Origin: Pseudo-nitzschia pungens | Taxonomy: Eukaryota > Bacillariophyta > Bacillariophyceae > Bacillariales > Bacillariaceae | DNA length: 64,000 bases | Direction: 5' to 3' | NCBI GenBank assembly: GCA_037355855.1 | Contig: CM074769.1 | Location: 2,197,204-2,261,203, forward strand | In this document: one piece after another, positions 51,477-63,030 of the stretch | Numbering within the stretch: the stretch's first letter is position 1 | Layout of the letters: every line of letters starts with the position of its first letter | Translations under genes and position numbers: made by a program | The notes under the pieces: model-generated | Database searches by the model: none | What the model saw: the letters and a program-made list of their open reading frames with translations, nothing else | Told to the model about the DNA's origin: nothing

Positions 51477-54400
51477 ATGCCGACTTTAGATGAGGATGAT
51501 CTGGTAGATCTTCTTCGGAGTGTTCTTTTACAAAATGATGAAGAGCAAAATGACGAACTCGAAGAACTTTTGCCGTATATTTCAGGCTTGATCTCCACTC
51601 AATTGCAAGAAATAGAAGGAGATGATGCGTCGGTTGTGGAAGAAATCCTGGAAGAAAGCATGATTCCGTTCTTGGATTCGGTTGGAGTCCCATCGGAATT
51701 GATACAATCCGCAGCAACGTCCATTCAAAATCGAGTACAGGCAATTGCTTCGAGCGGCACGGAAAAGGCTGATGCGAATTTGGACCAGGTACAAAAACTT
51801 ACTCAGGGCGTCGTGAACATGTCTTCGGTGCTTCAGGAGCAAACAAATGAAGGCGACGACAACGATGAAAGTATGTGGAGCACGAAAGGAAAAATCAAGG
51901 CAAATTCGAACACCCAAATCGATGCGTATCACGACAAAACATCCTCAAAAGACAAGCGCAAGCAACGGCAAGAGCTAGAAAAATCACGCAGGGATTTGGA
52001 AAAACAGATCGAACGCCAAGAAATTTCTACAAAGGCCGGTGTTTCCGCCATGATTTTACCCACAACTAAGGGCAAAGAAATGGATGTCAACGTACAGCGA
52101 ATAACTCTCTCTCTTGAAAACGGAACAAGTCTCTTAGATCAAGGCGATCTCAAATTCGCATATCAAAGGAGGTACGCGATTATTGGGGAGAATGGCGTAG
52201 GTAAGTACAATTACAGGTGAAGAAGAGAGAAACGCAATACATTGTATTGAATCAAGTTGAGTCGATTTTTAAGGCTCACCCCGCGATCTATACATAATGG
52301 ATGAATTTGGATCCTTCGTGAAGGTAAAACAACCCTTTTGAACCGCATTGCCAATTGGGAAGACTTAGAGGGCTTTCCAAGGCACTTGCGAGTTCTCCAC
52401 GTGAAACAAGAATTGCACACAGAAAACGAAGAAACTACCGTTCTCGATGCAGTCTTAGAGGCTGATATCGAGCGGATATCACTACTGAAAGAAGAAAAAG
52501 AGATAACAGCACGATTGGAAGGCAAACGAGTAGAAGAGAACAATTGCCATGAAGACGAAACTGTTGAATCACGGAAAAAACGCCTGATAGAAGCGGCTGA
52601 GGACGACAAGAAATTTTCCGAAGATATCGAAAAGCTCAATAATATTTATGAACGATTGACACTTTTAGGAGCCGATACAGCTCAATCACGAGCTACAGCT
52701 ATTCTCAGCGGCCTCCAATTCACCGATGAAATGCAAGCATCGCCAATCAAGAGTTTGAGTGGGGGTTGGAGGATGCGCGTTGCGCTTGCAGCCTCGTTGT
52801 TGATTGAACCAGATATTCTAATGTTGGGTAAGTGATGCCATCCATAGGTGTATCTTTGCGTCCTATGAAACCCGAAGCTTGTATATAGGTGGAGTTTCTT
52901 ATTTGCACCTGATTTTGTACGAAACGATCCAAACGCAATTGACCCGTTGCTTTTTCGTGTTCGCTCGCATGTAAATCCTTTTCCATATCATATAATGGTC
53001 TTCTTCTTAGATGAACCTACCAACCACTTAGACCTAGAGGCGGTCCTCTGGTTGGAAGCACACTTGAGGTCGTATCCACACACTGTTATCACCGTTTCTC
53101 ACGACCGTGGCTTTCTAAATGAGGTTTGCACTGATACAATCGAATTCAAAAACAAGAAACTCACTTACTACCGAGGGAACTATGATAATTTTGTCAAACT
53201 CAAGCAAGAGAAACTGAAAAATCAAAGCCGCGAATATGAAGCATACAAAATGAAACGCGACCATATGATGGAATTTATTGAAAAGTTCAGAGCAAATGCG
53301 AAGCGAGCAACAATTGGTATGTTTGTAAGAATTGTTATTCGACCTTCCAAGCTCCAACTCATACAATATCTCACCCTATGAAATCAACTTTCTCCTTGTA
53401 TCTGAACGGATTGCTGGTGATGTTGAAAAGTTCAATCACGCATCAAGGCTGTAAATAAGATGGACGCCGAAGCACCTGAGCCTGTGGAGATGGAAACCGT
53501 TTGGAGATTTTCCATTCCGTCGTCGGAACCATTAGGTCGTCCCATCATTGCAATCAATGATGTCACGTTTGATTACAATCTCGAACGGTCAGATGGAACC
53601 AAAAAGCGTGAGGCAGAATACTTGCTTCAAAAAATCAACTTCGGATTGGATAACTCTTCGAAGATCGCGCTCCTTGGTGCCAATGGGCAGGTGTGTAAAG
53701 CTGAAAATGGAGATTTTATTTCTGACTTGTACAAGAGATTTGTCGCTCCTTTAGTGAATTGAATGCTCATAAATCGCTGCTTCTTGTATAGGGAAAAACG
53801 ACGCTTCTAAATTTGATAATGGGGCAGCTTAGACCTGTTGCGGGAAGTGTCGTAGTGAACAGTGGTCTTCGCATTGGTCATTTTACACAGCATCACTCCG
53901 AGCGCTTTGATCTCAACCTTTCTGCGATTGAAAACATGCTAAACATATTTAATAGTGCAGAAGACCAGGTTATCCGAAGTTTCCTCGGCCGCTTTCAGAT
54001 TCAGGGCGCAGATGCGTTGAAACCAATGCGATATCTTTCTGGGGGTGAGTTCTGAACACTGGAAACTGAAAAATGCGCTTCCACTATTCGATCGGAGTGA
54101 TCTTTGATGTCCTATCGACGACGGGTACTTGGGGTTCTCACTTAACTCTTCCAAATAACCTATCATATGTTTCCAGGTCAGAAAAGCAGAGTTAGTTTTG
54201 CTGTCTTGGCATACCAACGTCCTCACTTGCTCATCATTGATGAGGGATCAAATCATCTTTCAATGGATGCGGTTGATGCGCTAATTCAGGCGATCCAGGA
54301 TTTCAAAGGTGAGAAATTCTAAACTACTTTTTCTTTACCAAATTGTCGATTGCAGATGTTATGCAATACATGTAGTGATTTTCTTTTTGTAATCTCACAG

Positions 54401-54622
54401 TTTCCTTGATTTTAAATGGTTTTTTTTCAAATAGGAGGTCTTCTCGTTGTGAGTCATGACCAATATTTTGTGAATGCCACTTGCAATGAAATTTGGATTG
54501 TTGAAGAAGGAAAAGCATCGCGGTTTGACGGTACTTTTGATGACTATAAATCGCACACGGCGAAGAAAACAAGGAAGCGAGTGGAAGAAAGTGTGAAGAA
54601 GTTGGGTAGCCTTAACAACTAA
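51477..54622 (+). CDS. ABCF-type twin ATPase, GCN20/ABCF3-like (788 aa, 7 exons)
   Basis: Exons: 51477–52200, 52324–52827, 53011–53316, 53431–53690, 53792–54044, 54177–54308 and 54435–54622. The introns are 101–183 bp with GT–AG ends and matching phases. The N-terminal domain (to ~210) is the acidic helical type of GCN20/ABCF3, which act with translation and the GCN2 stress pathway. First ATPase: GENGVGKTTLL, LSGGWRMRVALA, ILMLDEPTNHLD. Second: GANGQGKTTLL, LSGGQKSRVSF, then IIDEGSNHLSMDA, where the usual DEPTNHLD box is altered. There are no membrane segments, as in all ABCF proteins. The last Walker A motif spans a splice junction, as does the first. Confidence 0.92.
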
Positions 54623-54694
54623 AATAATATTTGAAACTTCATCAGGTCAAATGCTTAATCAATCCTGTTTATTATAATAGTCTAATGAAAAACA
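54623..54694. other. 72-bp gap between convergent ABCF and golgin stops
   Basis: Very short for two 3' ends, so the transcripts probably overlap. AATAATATTTGAAAC follows the ABCF stop closely. Confidence 0.5.
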
Positions 54695-57643
54695 CTATAT
54701 GTCATCTGTTTCTGCCATGAGGAAATTGATAAACTTCTCGTGAACGTTGCTGCCTTCTAAATGCTCCACATCAGCTTTCGATGGGGGTAAAGGAGCAGCC
54801 AAAGCACCAACGACCTTAGCTCTAACTGAATCAAGGCTCTTGGACGTGAGATGAACCTTCTCCTTTTCTTCTTCGGAAAAATGTAGCAAATTCGCCATCA
54901 CTTCCAATACTTGGTGTCGCTTACTTTTATCATTCAACGTACACCAGTCAACGAGAATATTTTTCATCACGTTTCGGTCGATAACGTCTTCTTGAGTCGT
55001 TTGGAGGCGATGAATAGCCTCATCAAGTGAGCGCCTCATCTGATTTTTCTCAGATTTAAGTTTCTCTACCGTTCCTTGAACCAATTCCATTTCTTGCATC
55101 ATATTCTTCACGGCACTGTCGGATGCCTTCTGAAATTCGTACATCTGAGTTTCATGAATTTGTTTCAGCGCATTTGTCGCCGTCGCATGCGCTGACTTAA
55201 TAGCGTCCTCTGACTCCCGCCGTTGTTCGTCAACCATTTCCATTTCAGCTCGTCTTTCGTCTTGAAATGCTTCTAGAGCAGACTGTAGGTTGTCATTCGC
55301 TGTCATCATACGGGCATTGTCAGAGTGCGCAATTTCAAGATCCCCTAGTGCCGCCGCTAGTTGTTGCTTTGAATCTTTCAGTTGCGATAATGCACTATCC
55401 CGCTCAGATTCAATCTGTGTACGGGACACTAAAGCAGAATCGACAGCCGCTTGATTTTTTGTCCTCTCCCGAGCGCGTTCTTCTTTTAGCATGGTGAGTT
55501 CCATCTGAAGTCCTGAAAGCTCTTCCGAGCCAGATTTCAATGCCTCTATTTGTTCTTTTAGTTTTGTTTTCTCAAGTTGAAGGTTGCCGATTGTCTCTCG
55601 TAGTGTCTCGTTTTCATGGTGTAACTCGTCAAGCTCTTCTTCAGCTTCTTCCTCGCCCTCTTTGTGTTCGCTTAATTTCGATTCCATATTTCTTATAGAC
55701 TTTTTCAAACGAGAAATTTCTTCGTCTCGTTCGTCCAATACCGCCATTGTTTGAGCCATGCGATCGTCCACCTTTCGCAGGGCACGCTCTTCTTGTTTTT
55801 TTGCTTGGGCAATGTCATTCTCGTATTTATTCACAGCAGCCTTCAACTGACTTTCAGTCCGGTCGATATTCGCGTAGCTTTCTCTGAGCAGCTTCTTATA
55901 TTCTGCTTGTTCGTCTCTAGACTCTCTTCGTTCTTTCTCTATCAGCTGCTCAAGATGTTGAATCTTTGCAGAATATTCTTGTTGTAAAATTAATGTTTGA
56001 TTCTGATTCTCTTCGGAAGTTGCTTGGAGCAGTCGGACCTCTTTGCTGTGGAATTGTGAAATAAGATCTTCTTTTTCAGACTCTGCTTTCTCTTTCTCAA
56101 GCCGAGCTTCGTTCCGGAGGATTTCGATTTCTTTGTGTGCGAGTTCCAGCTTCTGTAGCAATTGTGTGTAATCCGACTTGGTCTTCTTGTCCGAGTCCGT
56201 TGCGTGTGGGGGGTTGTCTTCTCCCTTCATTTGTTTTTTTGAGCGCTCTCTATGATTTTGTGCTGCTCTCTTTCCGTCAAAAGCATCGAGTTGGATCTCG
56301 TGGTCTTTTGAAAGAGGTAAAGATGGTGCATCTAAATCCGCTTTCTGCTCTTTGTCACTCAATGTTTGTGAAATATTCCCAGCGACGACAAGGTCGTCAC
56401 GTTTTTCATCCTCGTGTTTGTTTGTGGCATTGAACTTGCCCACTTCGTCATGCTCATTGGAGTAGGCATTCAAGTCTGCCTCAGAACTGATCAATTCGTT
56501 CGTTGCAACTTGTTTCACTTCCTTACGAGGATAATGATCCATTGGGACTGTGCTTGCGCCGTTCTCTGTAGTATTTTGTACATCTGTTGTATGTATATGG
56601 ACTGTTACATCAGTATCGTCGGGACTCGGTAAAACGTTTCTCTCTTTCGTCCCAAAATCGCTTCTTGTAGTGTTCAGAGTCGAGGGTTTAAGAGAATGAG
56701 GCGTTTCTTTGCCAATGCTTTGTTGTACTTCTCGTCTACTATCTACAGTTGTTACGTTCGTTGCAAGAGAATTTCCATTCGTTGCATCGTCGATTCCTTT
56801 TCTGCCACCAATTTGGATCTTCTTCCGACTACTAGACTTGATTTCTTTTTCAGTCGCTGACGTTAACGAAATGATCGGCACTGTGTCCACTTTTTCCTTG
56901 ATTTCACTCTGCAGTAGTATGTCAGTTGCATCAGATGTATTGACACCTTTTTTCGCAGTACCCTCTAATTTTTCTGCAACGAACAGTTTATTCAGTTGTT
57001 TGGATTGGATATTTCCTTCCGAGACTATTTCTGCAACCCTTTCTGCAGGCTTCGTTATCGAATTGATTTTGATTTCATCGTCTGCAATACGCTGGTTTTC
57101 CACTCGGACATCTTCATCTGTGTTTATATGCATCTCATGCGATACTTCGGTCGGAGAACTGCCATTGTCAACTTCGTATTTATCGATTCGATTTGACTCT
57201 TTCGGAAAAAGTACACGATCAAGCTTTCTTTCCGTTTCCTCGTCGTTATGATTGCTTTCTGTACTGTGCCTTTCGTTGCTTAGAGAGTTGTTCTTGTGAT
57301 AATCCTCGTTTTGGATCCCGGGTTGGCGGTCATCCAGAGCTCGGGTCAACATACCCGCCAATCGAAACGGAGTCACATTCGCCACCTTTTGGATGATTGC
57401 TTTTCCGTGTCCGTCGCCTTCGTCTTCATTGAAATCATGATCATCCTCGTAGCCATCATCCTCGTCGAAGTGTTCATCGTTCTCTTCCTCGTCGTCAAGC
57501 TCGAGGTAATCGTCGTCGCCATCCTCGTCATAATACTCGAAGTCAGAGTCGTCGTCTTCCAGAGGCGCAACAACGTTTCCGATTTTCTGCAGAGTTGCAT
57601 TGATATCAGTCGAATTTAACCCCTTCGCAAGGTTGGACCACAT
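54695..57643 (-). CDS. Golgin-like coiled-coil protein with C-terminal GRAB/GRIP-related domain (982 aa)
   Basis: The first true ATG is at 57643; the N-terminus MWSNLAKGLNS resembles golgin starts. A highly acidic segment (about residues 30–80) is followed by a Ser/Thr/Asp/Asn-rich low-complexity region to about 430. A long Glu/Lys/Gln coiled coil then runs from about 465 to 860. The end (ILVDWCTLNDKSKRHQVLEVMANLL, given here in two parts: ILVDWCTLNDKSK and HQVLEVMANLLHF) matches the GRIP-related Arf-binding domain that targets golgins such as GMAP-210/Rud3 to cis-Golgi membranes. Inferred role: vesicle tether. It converges on ABCF. TACCGGTA lies 240 bp upstream of the start. Confidence 0.78.
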   Translation of the reverse strand: MWSNLAKGLNSTDINATLQKIGNVVAPLEDDDSDFEYYDEDGDDDYLELDDEEENDEHFDEDDGYEDDHDFNEDEGDGHGKAIIQKVANVTPFRLAGMLTRALDDRQPGIQNEDYHKNNSLSNERHSTESNHNDEETERKLDRVLFPKESNRIDKYEVDNGSSPTEVSHEMHINTDEDVRVENQRIADDEIKINSITKPAERVAEIVSEGNIQSKQLNKLFVAEKLEGTAKKGVNTSDATDILLQSEIKEKVDTVPIISLTSATEKEIKSSSRKKIQIGGRKGIDDATNGNSLATNVTTVDSRREVQQSIGKETPHSLKPSTLNTTRSDFGTKERNVLPSPDDTDVTVHIHTTDVQNTTENGASTVPMDHYPRKEVKQVATNELISSEADLNAYSNEHDEVGKFNATNKHEDEKRDDLVVAGNISQTLSDKEQKADLDAPSLPLSKDHEIQLDAFDGKRAAQNHRERSKKQMKGEDNPPHATDSDKKTKSDYTQLLQKLELAHKEIEILRNEARLEKEKAESEKEDLISQFHSKEVRLLQATSEENQNQTLILQQEYSAKIQHLEQLIEKERRESRDEQAEYKKLLRESYANIDRTESQLKAAVNKYENDIAQAKKQEERALRKVDDRMAQTMAVLDERDEEISRLKKSIRNMESKLSEHKEGEEEAEEELDELHHENETLRETIGNLQLEKTKLKEQIEALKSGSEELSGLQMELTMLKEERARERTKNQAAVDSALVSRTQIESERDSALSQLKDSKQQLAAALGDLEIAHSDNARMMTANDNLQSALEAFQDERRAEMEMVDEQRRESEDAIKSAHATATNALKQIHETQMYEFQKASDSAVKNMMQEMELVQGTVEKLKSEKNQMRRSLDEAIHRLQTTQEDVIDRNVMKNILVDWCTLNDKSKRHQVLEVMANLLHFSEEEKEKVHLTSKSLDSVRAKVVGALAAPLPPSKADVEHLEGSNVHEKFINFLMAETDDI

Positions 57644-59651
57644 GACCAAATCTTGTTTATTCTCAGGTTGCCCCTTTGAGTTATGTTTTGGTGGAAGTAT
57701 TCACCAGGATTTATTGTAGCTGAACCGAGTATTATCGATGGGGGGGATACGACGGAAGATCTCGGCTTTCTCGAATTATTTTCGTTTAGTTTTTCATTAC
57801 GATGCTCGTAATCGTAAAGGTTTACTCGACGGTCATTGTCCAAAACATCTGTTGTGGTGTTTTCGTTGCGTAAAGGTTAACCTTACCGGTATGGTAAACC
57901 TTAAGCTTATGGCCTACTATGGATTCATTATTTAGAATGCGATCCCGTGCCGGTAGCCCTACTGCAGTTTGCTGTTTCTCAAGGGGGATGTTCCCTTCTT
58001 CCATAATACTTCCGCATCTCATTAAACAACAATAACAATACCAACACCAACATTTGGTAATAATAATCACTGAGGAATCAATCCTGAAGAGATTCACCTC
58101 CTCCTATAATATGTGCCCTTACTACACTCCAGATTTCCCTTCTAAAGATGTCCAAGCCCCAGCAGGCTTGGTTTAGTGGAGGGGTTATAGTTGTCAACTA
58201 GGAAACGGTGGCATTATTCAAAGTCTGATTGTGAGATAATTGCCAAGACACATACATTTGCTTGGCAATCAATGTAAGAGGGACTGGCTTCTTGAATTTG
58301 TTTTCCTTTATAACAGCATACCATCAGCCCTTCACACATACTAAGGGATATTGTATGTTGAACTCCTATCTGACCTAAATTGAAAGCTTGTTGTGTCATC
58401 TTGTATGTTCACTTTGTAGTGGATGTGGGTCTATTTAGAGGTAGTGCAGTTTGTGTTACTGATGCTTATGTATGCAAGGGTTTGTTGATTTCAATGACAG
58501 CTCGCTCACAAGTTGTGCCAATTTTTTTTCTGTAACATGAGGACCAGTGCTTGCAGAAGTAGACAAGGATGGTCCTAATCAAAGAAAAGAATGTTTTTAA
58601 CAAAAAATGTAAAAATACTTATGCATAACTACCCAAGCAATATTAGTCAATCACAATTTGCAATAATTTCACATATTTTAGAATCTTCATGTAATCCATC
58701 AAGTAGAGTGAAGCATTACTGACTCACCCTCTCACAGCACCAGTACATCTGATGTTGAATATGGTGGTTTTGCTCTTATAACCTGTTTCAAGTCTTTTTC
58801 ATGTGTTATAAGAATGTTTTTAACAAAGGATGTAAAAATTTACGCATAACCACCCAAGCAATATTCGTCGAGCACAATTTGCAATAATTTCACTAATTTT
58901 CTCTTAAATTCTATATGTTCTAAAAAGTAAATATCAGTGGAGAATGATGCCAAAAGATTATCCAAATTGGAGTACTTGTTATTATTATTTTAGAAGCTGG
59001 AGTAAGAAAAAAGATTTGAGTTTTTTGCACATTTCATAAAATTTGCCAGATTTCTGGCACAGGCCCTTATCATGAAATGAGGCTATTCTGAGCTAGCCAT
59101 CTGGCCTGATAAAACAATCCATCAAAATTGTCACTATTTTACCATTGGGCTCTATCTTATTGTTGTGCGCTGGTCATGGTAAGGAGGTACAAGATGAAAG
59201 TTCTTTGCAGGCTGATTTGAAGCAGTCTGCTAGCCTAGACAAGGTTATTCTGGTGAGGCAATAGCTGAAGGAAGTTGATGGCAAATAAGGTTGGAACAAA
59301 CAGAAACTAGATAGTAGGCCTTGAAGGCAGGGAAACCTACTAGCCGTTAACCACTCTACACTGCAAGTACAGAGCTTATCATTACAGTACAGATGCCTTA
59401 GTTCTAGCTACTTTTCAACTTGAAAGTCACCAAGTAGAAAATGATGGTCCTCATCAAACAAAACTTCTGATCAACATTTCTCACCCAACTTCAATATTGT
59501 TTGTCAACAGTACAAGGGAAGAAAACTGTAGCGAAACATAAAATGGTAGCAAAAATAACTAATAACAGCATGTGGAGTACAGGCAAACAGTGAGTCTACA
59601 GAGTATACTGTTGGTGTTCTGAAATATACAGGTGGATACAGTGTATAATTT
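57644..59651. other. 2-kb region with no supported gene; contains a direct repeat
   Basis: Upstream DNA of the golgin includes the inverted repeat GGTTAACCTTACCGG/TATGGTAAACC (57876–57901). A block of about 100 bp (GAATGTTTTTAACAAA…, 58588–58690) is repeated with moderate divergence at 58808–58905. The rest is AT-rich with short frames I do not believe. Confidence 0.55.
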
Positions 59652-60257
59652 GCACGATGCCCATTTTGTCCAACATTCTGATGTTCCAGTACTCAAAACA
59701 CATAGATTTCTTGGAAAGCTCCAACAAGAAAAATCATTTCTACACAAAATCCAGTAGCTATCCTACAGCAGCTGCTGTCCGCTAGTCTCCCCCTGCACAT
59801 AATTTCCTACACTGATCCCTGTACAAATTTTACACAGTTCTACTATCACTTTGATCTGTTTTCAAGTCTACAGCCCTGCTGGTCCCTAAGTGTTTTTGCT
59901 TAAGGTCCTCTTGTTTTCTAACCCAAGCCCCAAAGTTGCTAAGTACAGTTCGCTTAAGGCTCTACTATCTACTACATATACCTCTCAGGTGTGTAGTACA
60001 GCTATCATCTGTTTCAAGTCTAGAGCCCTGCTGATCCCTCAGTGTTTTTGCTTAAAGCCCTTGTTTCCAAGCCAATAGCCCTAAAGCCGTTAAGTACAGT
60101 TCGCTTAAAAGGCTCTACTACCTTTGAAGAATCGTTGTTCTACAACTTGGGACCTAAACTCTCTTTGATTGAGACAACATTAAAGTCTGAATACAGGCTG
60201 AGTAGTTTTTATAGCCACCTACAGTGGAGTTTCCTACTTAAATATGTATATTATTTC
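59652..60257 (+). mobile_element. Short diverged LINE-like element NA3 (~0.6 kb)
   Basis: It starts with AATTTGCACGATGCCCATTT and the shared block TTTTGTCCAACATTCTGATG, and ends with the hairpin module (CAC/GTG hairpin, TACTTAAATATGTA) and an ATT tail. It lacks most of the 150-bp array. It is more diverged from NA1 than NA2 is. I could not find a target duplication. Confidence 0.75.
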
Positions 60258-60345
60258 TTTGGAAAATGACAAATCATCACGCCCTCCAACATGATCAATC
60301 TTATGTACCTCTAAGGAAGTAGATACACTGTATCCAGCTGTAATA

Positions 60346-63030
60346 ATAATGATATACATATTTAAGTAGGAACATCCACCAGAGGTGGGTATAAAAACTA
60401 CTCAGTCTGTATACTGACTTCAACATTGTCTCAATTGAAGAGAGTCTAGGTCCAAAATTGTAGAAAAATAATAATAGTATACTTATTTAAGTAGGAACAT
60501 CCACCAGGGGTGGTTAAAAGCTACCTAGTCTGTAACCAGACTTTATCGTTGCCTCAATTGAAGAGAGTTTAGGCCCCAAGTTGTAGAACAACGTGTCGCC
60601 TCAATCAAAGAGAGTTTAGGCTCCAAGTTGAAAAATGACAATTTTTTCAAACAAACCTTGGTAACAAGCAGGGAAAGACAAACCAGTCCAGAGCACAACA
60701 GATACTGCTGTTGCCAAGTGTACAAGAGATGGCGTAACAAGAACATAAAAGGGAAAGACACAAGCAAAACTGTCCATCCAATGCTGGTGTACAGCATGAG
60801 TAATGCTAGTGGTCAGCTGACACAGGCAAAACTCTTCCTCAGAAACATAGTATCAGTAATGCTAGTGGTCAGCTGACGCAAGCAAAACTCCTCTCTGAAT
60901 GCTGGATTGCAGCATCAGTAATGCGAGTAGTCAACCCCAAGCACATTCCTTACTGGATGGTACAGAGAAAAGAACACAAGCAAAATTTCCCAGGTAATGC
61001 TCATATTCATATTTGGAAACACGTAGAGGCAGTGGAGCCTATTACAAAATACGTAACAGCTGTCCTCTGGATGTAACAGCTGTAGGAACTTTGAAGGATG
61101 GGCTTGGAAACAAGGCTCTAAGCGAGAACACTTAAATACCATTAGGGCTGTAGGCTTCAAAATAGATGACAGCTGTACTGTGAACTGGAGGGGTATATGT
61201 AGGTGCTGGAGTGTTAAGTAAAGGGTACTTAGGAACTTTGGGGCTTGGAATAGGAAACAGTAGGACCATAAGCGAAAACACTTATAGTCCAGCAGGGCAG
61301 TAGATTTGAAAACAGATGACAGTTGAAGTGTATACCTGAGAGGGTTATGTAGGTAGGAGAGCCTTAAGCAGACTGTATTTAGCAGATTTGGGGCTTGGGT
61401 CAGAAAACAGTAGGACGCTAAGCGAAAACACTTATGAACCAGCAAGATCATAGACTTGAAAACAGATGACAGTTATACTGTACACCTCAGAGGGTTATGT
61501 AGGTAGTGGAGCCTCAAGCGAACTGTACTTAGTGGCTATAGGGCTTGGGTCAGAAAACAGTAGGACAATAAGCGAAAACACTTACGGACCAGCAGGGCAA
61601 TGGACTTGAAAACAAATGACAGCTGGAATTTCTTGTAGAAATATTCCTACAGTGGGAATGGGCCGTTCTGTAATTTCAACTTCAAAAGACTTATAGGACT
61701 CAGCAAGGAACCTTGAAGAATGTAGAACCTTAAGTGATAGTCACTTAAGCAGCTTGAAAACAGTGGAGAACATTAAGTATAAGATATATGTAAGGACCTT
61801 AGGGTTGGAGCTCGGAAACAGATCAAAGCAGAAATACGACTGTAGAATCTGTACTGGAAGTGCCGTAGAAATTATGTGTTGGTTTTGGTGGTGGTGCTGC
61901 TGCTGCTGCTGTTGCCGAATCCAAATCCAATCCGATCAATGACCGCAATGGTGAATAGGCACCAAAGCAACAAAAGGAGATCAGCAAGCAGCTAAACTGA
62001 TAGCATCAATGAAGAGCACATGTCTTGATTAGTATGTGTAGGTCCTGGTATTGTGATTGGGGGTGTAGAAGGGAGCGAGATATCGCAGGGTAAAGTTGTG
62101 TCGAAATCTACATATTTTTAGTACTGGAACATTGGAATGTCGGACAAAGGTCCCAAGTTTTAGAACAAAAATAATTCAAACAAACCTTGGAAACAAGCAG
62201 GGCAAGGCAAACCAGTCCAGAGCACAACAGAGACTGCTGTTGCAAAGCAGACTGTACAAAAGACAGGGTAACAAGAAGGTGAAAGGGAAAGACATAAGCA
62301 AAACTCTTCATCCAATGCTGGTGTGCAGCATCAGTAATGCTAGTGATCAGCCCCAGGCACATTCCTTAGCAGACTGAACAGAAAACCCCAAGAATGGTGT
62401 AGAGAAAAAACACAATCAAAATCTCCCAGGTAATGCTTGTATTCCTCCTGGCAGAAAAGAATACTGGCAGTCAGAGTGGGAACCACTTAGAGGCAGTGGA
62501 GCCATTATTGCCTTCACACCTGAGGGCTATTGGCTTGTGAACAACGGCTCTAAGCAAAAACACTTAGGGACCAGCAGGGCTGTGGACTTGAAAACAGATG
62601 ACAGCTATACTGTGAACTGGAGAAGTATATGTAGGTGGTGGCACGTTAAGTGAAGGGTACTTGGCAACTTTGACTGTGCACCTTAGAACTTAGAAGGATA
62701 TGTAGGAAGTAGGGCCTTGAGCGAAAAAAACTCAGGGACCATGGGGCTGTAGGATTTGAAACAGACGACAACTGTATTGTGCAAGTGAGAGTGTATGTAG
62801 GAATGATGACCTTTGGCAGAAATACTTAGGGACCAGGAGCTTTAAGCTTGGAAAGAAGGGCTTTAGTGAAACCATGTAGGAACCAGGGAGCTGGGAGGGA
62901 GGGCGCACTTCTTATAGGTCTCAGGAGGGAACTTGAAATTCAAACTCACAACTACTGGTAAGGGGAAACACTTAAGGACCAGGGGGCAATTGGCTTGAAA
63001 ACAGATGACAGCTGTACAGCTGTACAGCGG
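60346..63030 (-). mobile_element. Old LINE-like element NA4, split by NA5
   Basis: The 3' end is 60346–60467 (ATT tail, CCACC-TCT-GGTGG hairpin). The remainder continues at about 62148, starting GGTCCCAAGTTTTAG, through to about 63030. The right part contains blocks CACTTAGGGACCAG and GGAGGGAACTTGAAATTCAA, the latter matching the LINE 5' UTR at 16720. This ties the short elements to the LINE leader. The right boundary is uncertain. Confidence 0.6.
60468..62147 (-). mobile_element. LINE-like element NA5 inserted in NA4 (~1.7 kb)
   Basis: The 3' module at 60468–60545 has all three hairpins (CCACC-CCT-GGTGG in the middle). The 150-bp array is marked by GATGAC at 61165, 61315 and 61465 and a variant at 61615. 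The 5' end is near 62147 at TTTGTCCGACATTCC, slightly truncated. The flanks GGTCCAAAATTGTAGAA and GGTCCCAAGTTTTAGAAC look like a decayed target duplication. Together with its divergence this suggests an older insertion than NA1 or NA2. Confidence 0.72.

Noticed and set aside
51202..51744. 180-codon minus-strand frame
   Set aside because: Antisense to the first exon of the ABCF gene, no domain and no splice support.
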